Part shown: positions 6,783 to 10,122 of the stretch, one piece after another
How the letters are laid out: every line of letters begins with the position of its first letter
Position numbering within the stretch: the stretch's first letter is position 1
NCBI GenBank assembly: GCA_958438955.1
Contig: CAUBTS010000074.1
Location: 1 to 10,122 of the forward strand
Reading direction: 5' to 3'
DNA: 10,122 nucleotides
From: an uncultured Collinsella sp.
GTDB lineage: Bacteria; Actinomycetota; Coriobacteriia; Coriobacteriales; Coriobacteriaceae
Position numbers and translations under genes: made by a program
Notes under the pieces: model-generated
What the model saw: the letters and a program-made list of their open reading frames with translations, nothing else
Database searches by the model: none
Told to the model about the DNA's origin: nothing

Positions 6783-7763
6783 CTAGACATTCATAAGCTG
6801 ATGGCCGAGCTTGAGCGTCTTGAGACCGCTCTCCCCCTCAACGCCATCGAGCGTGTTGAGCAACATATTGGTCGCCTCGACGCCACTGGTCAGGTAGCCA
6901 TAATGCACGGTGGGAATGCCGCCCGTCAGCGCGCGCAAAAACGCATTGTCGCCAAAACCGCTCACGCGGTGTATACCCTCGCCCATGCCGCGAACCTCAT
7001 CGATGGCACGCAGCGCGCCCGCCGCCATGGTGTCGGTCGCGCAGGCGATAAACGAAACATCGGGAGCGACGGAAAGCAGTTCACGCGCCGCACCATAGCC
7101 CGAGTCGAGCGTAAAGGACCCCTGGCGAATCAGGCTCGGATCAAGCGCCACGCCCGCGGCGCGCAAGCCAGCCTCAAAACCGCGACGGCGGTCATAACCG
7201 GCCGCGCGGTCCCCCTCGGTAACTCCAATATAGGCAATCTTGCCGTCAACGCGACCCGCAAGCGCATGGCCCAGCTCAAAGGCGGCCTCGTAATCGTCGT
7301 GATAGACGCACGCCGCGCCCTCAACATTCTGGCCGATCAGCACGATGGGCACGCGGCACGACTCAATCGCCCGGCGATGCTCGTCTGTAATCATAGTTGC
7401 CACCAGCACAATGCCATCAACCGGATGGTTTTGGAACAAATCGAGGTATTCGAGCTCGCGATCGGCCGCGTTGTCGGTGTTTGCAAGCAGCATCTGGTAG
7501 CCACGGCGACCGAGCACCTGGCCAATGCCGGCGGTAATGCGGCTCACGGATTCCGAGTTGATCTTAGGCACGATGACGCCGATGAGCTTGGTGGAACCGG
7601 TGCGCAGCGCGCGAGCCTGGCTGGACCGCACGTATCCGGTCAGCTCAATCGCCTGCTTAATGCGCTCGGCCTTGTCCGTCGATATGTAGCCACCGTTGAG
7701 GTAGCGCGAGACGGCGGCGCTCGAAACGCCGGCCAGCTCGGCCACATCTTTCATCTTTACCAC
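6783..7763 (-). CDS. scrR: LacI-family transcriptional regulator of the sucrose operon
   Basis: A 326-aa repressor. The N-terminal helix-turn-helix reads DVAELAGVSSAAVSRYLNGG and is followed by the hinge helix (QARALRTGSTKLIGVIVP). A periplasmic-binding-protein-like sugar domain fills the rest, with the typical YIG, DRRRGFEAGL and ACATDTMAAGAL segments. It probably binds sucrose or a phosphorylated sugar and controls the permease-hydrolase genes 184 bases downstream. GTG 7763 is chosen because AGGGG is about 5 bases upstream and the reading then begins MVKMKDVAEL; ATG 7754 is a close alternative. Starts further upstream would put the operator at 7779-7792 inside the gene. No clear terminator follows, so some read-through into the permease gene is possible. 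Confidence 0.9.
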   Translation of the reverse strand: MVKMKDVAELAGVSSAAVSRYLNGGYISTDKAERIKQAIELTGYVRSSQARALRTGSTKLIGVIVPKINSESVSRITAGIGQVLGRRGYQMLLANTDNAADRELEYLDLFQNHPVDGIVLVATMITDEHRRAIESCRVPIVLIGQNVEGAACVYHDDYEAAFELGHALAGRVDGKIAYIGVTEGDRAAGYDRRRGFEAGLRAAGVALDPSLIRQGSFTLDSGYGAARELLSVAPDVSFIACATDTMAAGALRAIDEVRGMGEGIHRVSGFGDNAFLRALTGGIPTVHYGYLTSGVEATNMLLNTLDGVEGESGLKTLKLGHQLMNV

Positions 7764-7778
7764 GAGTACCCCTGTCAT

Positions 7779-7792
7779 TGAAATCGCTTTCA
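7779..7792. promoter_or_regulatory. LacI-type operator in front of the regulator gene
   Basis: TGAAATCGCTTTCA is a nearly perfect palindrome of the same type as the two permease operators. It lies 15 bases upstream of the chosen start, in the regulator's leader or promoter, and points to autoregulation (or to control by another LacI/CcpA-like protein). Confidence 0.75.
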
Positions 7793-8340
7793 CCATGATA
7801 CCCGTGAGGAGCAACCGCATGACGTAGCGATTACATGATAGAGAAACGCGTGGAGACTAATGAGTCACTTGAGACATGACTAGCGATAATCACTTCGCAG
7901 CCAGTTTTACCAAACGAGAATCACCCTAGCTACATAATCGAAGAATACGCCCATGTAGAGCTTGACCCAAGCAGTAGCCTCGCGGACTTTTCCTGGAGGG
8001 CCTCGGTGCCGAGCCTCGATGAGGCGCAGGACGGCCTCATGCCGGAGTTGCCGCATCAAGCATAGCCAACGAAGCGCGGGCGGGACGCCGCCAATGACCA
8101 ACGCCCCAACAGTCAGTTACTCCTCCCCTCCCTAACATTCCCCAGAAAGTTCGCTATTGTTGACTGGGGTTCCCGTAAAAGAAACCCCAACAAAATAACT
8201 GCGGAGTGCTGACCTAGAGCTGTCTCCGGGCCCTATTGGCTACTCACCGAGAAGCTCCGCCATGAAATGGCCCCTTTACTACCCGCTCTGCGCGATTCGT
8301 GCACGTCCAACTTGTAGAGTAAATTCATCGCTCGCGTCGA
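7793..8340. other. Intergenic region without a convincing gene
   Basis: The regulator's promoter should lie in the first part (7793-7870), where TATCAT occurs twice on the minus strand without a good -35. From about 7907 to 8101 the minus strand stays open for 64 codons (RQLRHEAVLRLIEARHRG and onward) with no recognisable family or RBS. It could be a decayed gene fragment. The same stretch holds short overlapping palindromes (CTCGG-TG-CCGAG, GCCTC-GAT-GAGGC). 8200-8340 shows only small dyads (GCCAT-GAA-ATGGC at 8259-8271) and nothing I can assign. Confidence 0.5.
8156..8190. repeat. Interrupted inverted repeat downstream of the Abi gene
   Basis: GGGGTT 8166-8171 pairs with AACCCC 8183-8188. 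The flanks extend the pairing (TTG before, CAA after) if the ACT at 8163-8165 is bulged. Neither side has a convincing T-run in the right place, so it may be a poor terminator for the Abi transcript or the trace of an element end. Confidence 0.4.
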
Positions 8341-9273
8341 TTACGACCCCAGTATTTCCTTAGGAAACACACTCGATAAATCGTTAACACCCATAGCGAA
8401 AAGCACCTTTGCGCTGGCATCGTTGCTGAGCTCGTCACTCAACTTAAGTGCATCAAGCAGTATATTTCGGCGTAACATCTTATAGTCACCCTCAGTCAGC
8501 ACTAGCTCAAGATCGCTTAAAACCCCTACTAGATTGACATCGCGAGACGGAGACACCCTCGCGCAGAACAGGCGCTCGTCATGCGCGCAGATATTTCTGA
8601 AATCTTTAATATGATCGTACGCAAGTCTTAGCCTTCGTGGGCTGATACGCTTATGGACTTCATGTGTCTCGGAATAAAGGTCAGAAAACGACTTGGCAAT
8701 GGAATTTCTCATGCTTTCTGGCTGAAACTCGAAAAACTTGAATGCCTGGCCAAGCATTAAGTAATTCATAAGAATCCATACCGGCGTATTGTCGTGATTA
8801 TTTTCATAATGACGAATGTAGTCCCTTTTATAATCACTGTTCCATTTTTTAGACCTACATAGCACCTTCTCGAAATCACCGATAAGCGTGTCGATCTTTT
8901 TTCGATAGCCGGCCTCAGCCCGATAGGAATCTCTATCAAGGTATGCTTCTGGGTTATCTTTATGAGCCATAGCAAACCGATAAGAGCAGACGGTCTTAAG
9001 AACTGCTTCCGCCTTGTTAAAATACTCAAACATCAGCAGGCGCAAAGTTCGATCGAATTCGAATAGACGATAGATATCAGAAAACTTGGTCCCTTTTACG
9101 AAAACCTCTTGGCCAGAACCATCCCGTTGGTCAAGAAACAAATCCTTGTAGCCGTTAACAACCGGATAGTATCCCTCACGCTCCAGAACTAAACGAGTAT
9201 TGTTATCGCATTCGAGCCCACGGCTTTCAAGAATAGCAATCTGCTCGGTAATAGATTTAAATGGCTTATCCAT
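8341..9273 (-). CDS. Abi_2 family (AbiD/AbiF-type) abortive infection protein, HEPN RNase fold
   Basis: A 310-aa protein of the Abi_2 family, whose members stop phage growth by disabling the infected cell. The N-terminus has the family's opening (FKSITEQIAILESRGL, then LVLEREGYYPVVNGYKDLF). The middle carries the family's aromatic and charged core (YRLFEFDRTLRLLMFEYFNKAE). The C-terminal part holds the HEPN ribonuclease motif R-x4-H as RNICAH (Arg226, His231), so RNA cleavage is the expected activity. AAGGGG lies 5 bases before ATG 9273. Its codons are much AT-richer than those of the sucrose and guaB genes, suggesting transfer. A terminator-like hairpin and a structured leader RNA precede it closely, which suggests an RNA antitoxin. 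Family assignment is firm; the phage-defence role is inferred from the family. Confidence 0.88.
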   Translation of the reverse strand: MDKPFKSITEQIAILESRGLECDNNTRLVLEREGYYPVVNGYKDLFLDQRDGSGQEVFVKGTKFSDIYRLFEFDRTLRLLMFEYFNKAEAVLKTVCSYRFAMAHKDNPEAYLDRDSYRAEAGYRKKIDTLIGDFEKVLCRSKKWNSDYKRDYIRHYENNHDNTPVWILMNYLMLGQAFKFFEFQPESMRNSIAKSFSDLYSETHEVHKRISPRRLRLAYDHIKDFRNICAHDERLFCARVSPSRDVNLVGVLSDLELVLTEGDYKMLRRNILLDALKLSDELSNDASAKVLFAMGVNDLSSVFPKEILGS

Positions 9274-9290
9274 ATGGGCCCCTTAAACGC

Positions 9291-9311
9291 GAAAACCGCC
9301 TTTCGGCGGTT
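9291..9311 (-). terminator. GNRA-loop terminator between the leader RNA and the Abi gene
   Basis: On the minus strand AACCGCC-GAAA-GGCGGTT forms a 7-bp GC-rich stem with a GNRA tetraloop, followed by TTC. The hairpin ends about 20 bases before the Abi start codon. Its short T-run suggests partial termination: most transcripts would end as the small upstream RNA and a fraction would continue into the toxin-like gene, as in type III toxin-antitoxin loci. Confidence 0.8.
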
Positions 9312-9422
9312 CCCACGGACCAAGCCGGACGTACCGTCGCAAGGCCTCATCACAACGTTTACTTTAAGGGAGAACTCGGGGGCCGTCAATCCAATACCAC
9401 GAATCCCCCAAATCAGCCCTTA
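9312..9422 (-). ncRNA. Predicted structured RNA upstream of the Abi gene (abiF-type RNA antitoxin candidate)
   Basis: On the minus strand a long stem forms. Bases 9422-9417 (UAAGGG) pair with 9370-9365 (CCCUUA). After a 2x2 mismatch, bases 9414-9405 pair with 9382-9373 (10 bp with three G-U pairs, ending GGGGG/CCCCC). The loop is 22 bases. A second, weaker stem (AGGCC 9347-9343 with GGCUU 9326-9322, enclosing GAC/GUC) follows, and then the terminator hairpin. No reading frame with an RBS uses the region. I recall a Rfam-type abiF RNA motif described upstream of genes of this family; membership cannot be checked here. The 5' end and promoter are not located (a weak ATGACT/TACGAG pair at 9454-9492 is the only candidate). 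Confidence 0.6.
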
Positions 9423-9493
9423 GAAGAGACCAAACGACCAATTCATGTGAAATAACCCCAAGCTCGTATTTCGCCACAACGAAGAAGTCATTT

Positions 9494-9530
9494 AGCGACA
9501 GCGGGCACGCTATTACGAGCCGCTGTCGCT
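9494..9530 (-). terminator. Hairpin after the DUF2188 gene
   Basis: A perfect 11-bp stem (9494-9504 with 9520-9530) with a 15-base loop lies 14 bases behind the DUF2188 stop. The minus-strand tail AAATGACTTCTTCG is only mildly T-rich. It probably separates DUF2188 transcription from the RNA-Abi unit. Confidence 0.65.
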
Positions 9531-9544
9531 ATGGAGCCGCACCC

Positions 9545-9778
9545 TTATCCCCTCGGTGGGAAGGGATCGTGGCCATGGGAATCCCTTTCGCGGATTCTTC
9601 CGTCGCTACGATGGACGATCAGCTCAGACTCTTGATTGGAGCAAATGCGTCGACCGAGCTTTATCGCCTCGCTCTGGGTCGTCGTAACGAAAGAAGCGCG
9701 ACTTGCCCCTTCGCCCTTAACCTGCCAATTGCCATCCGAATGCTTCGTAACGTGCTGATTTCTGCCTTTCATACTCAC
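9545..9778 (-). CDS. DUF2188 domain protein
   Basis: A 77-aa protein that is almost entirely one DUF2188 domain. It shows the pattern NQHVTKHSDGNWQVKGEGASRAS, then a helix with QSEAIKLGRRI, then SELIVHRSDGRIRERDSHG and the ending DPFPPRG. The function of this family is not established. It is small, soluble and highly charged, and such genes often occur in accessory DNA. ATG 9778 has GAGG five bases upstream; a second ATG at 9772 is also possible. It is transcribed in the same direction as the RNA-Abi unit but is cut off from it by the hairpin at 9494-9530. The 180 bases upstream (9779-9958) hold no gene I can support. Confidence 0.88.
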   Translation of the reverse strand: MSMKGRNQHVTKHSDGNWQVKGEGASRASFVTTTQSEAIKLGRRICSNQESELIVHRSDGRIRERDSHGHDPFPPRG

Positions 9779-9958
9779 CTCGCCTTCAACTCTGAACTCG
9801 CCGATATGTCTACAGCATGAGATATGCGACAGATACCTACGTGCCGTTTTTCAAAAGTGTAGCCACTGGCGCGGACTTAAAATGAAGCGCACGCAACGAG
9901 CACGTTGATGTTTTTGTCTTCTGGCAGCCCTGCAAACCAAAGCGAAAGAGCAGAAAGG

Positions 9959-10122
9959 GTGCTGAAGTTCACATCCAAGGAGGTTCATATCGACAACCTG
10001 ATGGACGGGCGCCTCTATATGAACGCGGCCGGGTACTACCATGGACTACCCGGCGAGCAGAGCGTTTCATTGGTAGCGTCTTTAGCGTACGGGATGGGCA
10101 TCTACGCCAACTGGCTCTTACC
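9959..10122 (+). CDS. N-terminal part of a hypothetical protein, cut by the right edge
   Basis: The plus frame from GTG 9959 reads MLKFTSKEVHIDNLMDGRLY, then MNAAGYYHGLPGEQ, and stays open to the edge. The pattern of a short K-F-T-x-x-E start followed by GRLYMNxxxYY resembles a group of uncharacterised proteins seen in gut Actinobacteria and Firmicutes; this is from memory and weak. The start is uncertain: purine-rich GAAAGAG lies 8 bases before the GTG, while ATG 9908 is in frame but has no visible RBS. A TAAAAT at 9878-9883 could be a -10 element. It is divergent from the DUF2188 gene. Confidence 0.55.
   Translation, partial: MLKFTSKEVHIDNLMDGRLYMNAAGYYHGLPGEQSVSLVASLAYGMGIYANWLL

Noticed and set aside
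6801..7781. 326-codon open frame on the plus strand
   Set aside because: Antisense shadow of the LacI-family gene, a common effect of GC-rich codon bias.
8201..8260. tRNA-like closing stem GCGGAG/CTCCGC
   Set aside because: The span is only 60 bases, with no T-loop GTTCRA motif and no anticodon arm; treated as a chance dyad.
10029..10055. CCGGGTA/TACCCGG dyad around CCATGG
   Set aside because: It falls inside the coding sequence of the right-edge gene and is short enough to be chance.
1..10122. CRISPR array, rRNA, tRNA, integrase or transposase
   Set aside because: No regularly spaced repeats, no RNA-gene hallmarks and no recombinase motifs were seen in any frame.

Overview
The window most likely comes from a Coriobacteriia actinobacterium, probably Collinsella or a close relative. 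This is inferred from the GC-rich codon use of the core genes, the gene content, and intergenic DNA rich in long inverted repeats. No rRNA, tRNA or other taxonomic marker is present to prove it.

Left part (1-2470): the start of an unidentified minus-strand gene runs off the left edge. A 119-base nested hairpin lies in its leader. Next comes guaB (IMP dehydrogenase, minus strand), ending at a hairpin terminator. guaB has the same length as the Tritrichomonas foetus enzyme and the same residue numbering at every key position checked. A divergent stand-alone ModE-type winged-helix regulator follows, and the candidate promoters of the two genes overlap. A perfect 35-bp inverted repeat with an 8-base spacer separates this regulator from the next, convergent gene and supplies that gene's stop codon.

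Middle part (2466-7792), all on the minus strand: a sucrose-utilisation locus in transcription order regulator (LacI family), PTS sucrose permease (EIIBC) and sucrose-6-phosphate hydrolase (GH32). EIIBC imports and phosphorylates sucrose. The hydrolase splits sucrose-6-phosphate to glucose-6-phosphate and fructose. LacI-type operators stand in front of both the permease and the regulator. After the hydrolase comes a strong terminator, then at once the RBS of a Cys/Met-metabolism PLP-fold protein in which the catalytic lysine position is arginine.

Right part (7793-10122): an AT-richer accessory region. About 0.55 kb shows no convincing gene. Then comes an Abi_2 (AbiD/AbiF) HEPN-ribonuclease-type abortive infection gene. 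Directly upstream of it lies a predicted structured RNA closed by a GNRA-loop terminator, the layout of an RNA-antitoxin/HEPN-toxin pair. Upstream of that are a small DUF2188 gene with its own terminator-like hairpin and, on the plus strand, the beginning of a hypothetical protein cut by the right edge. The Abi gene with its upstream RNA is the most interesting system in the window.
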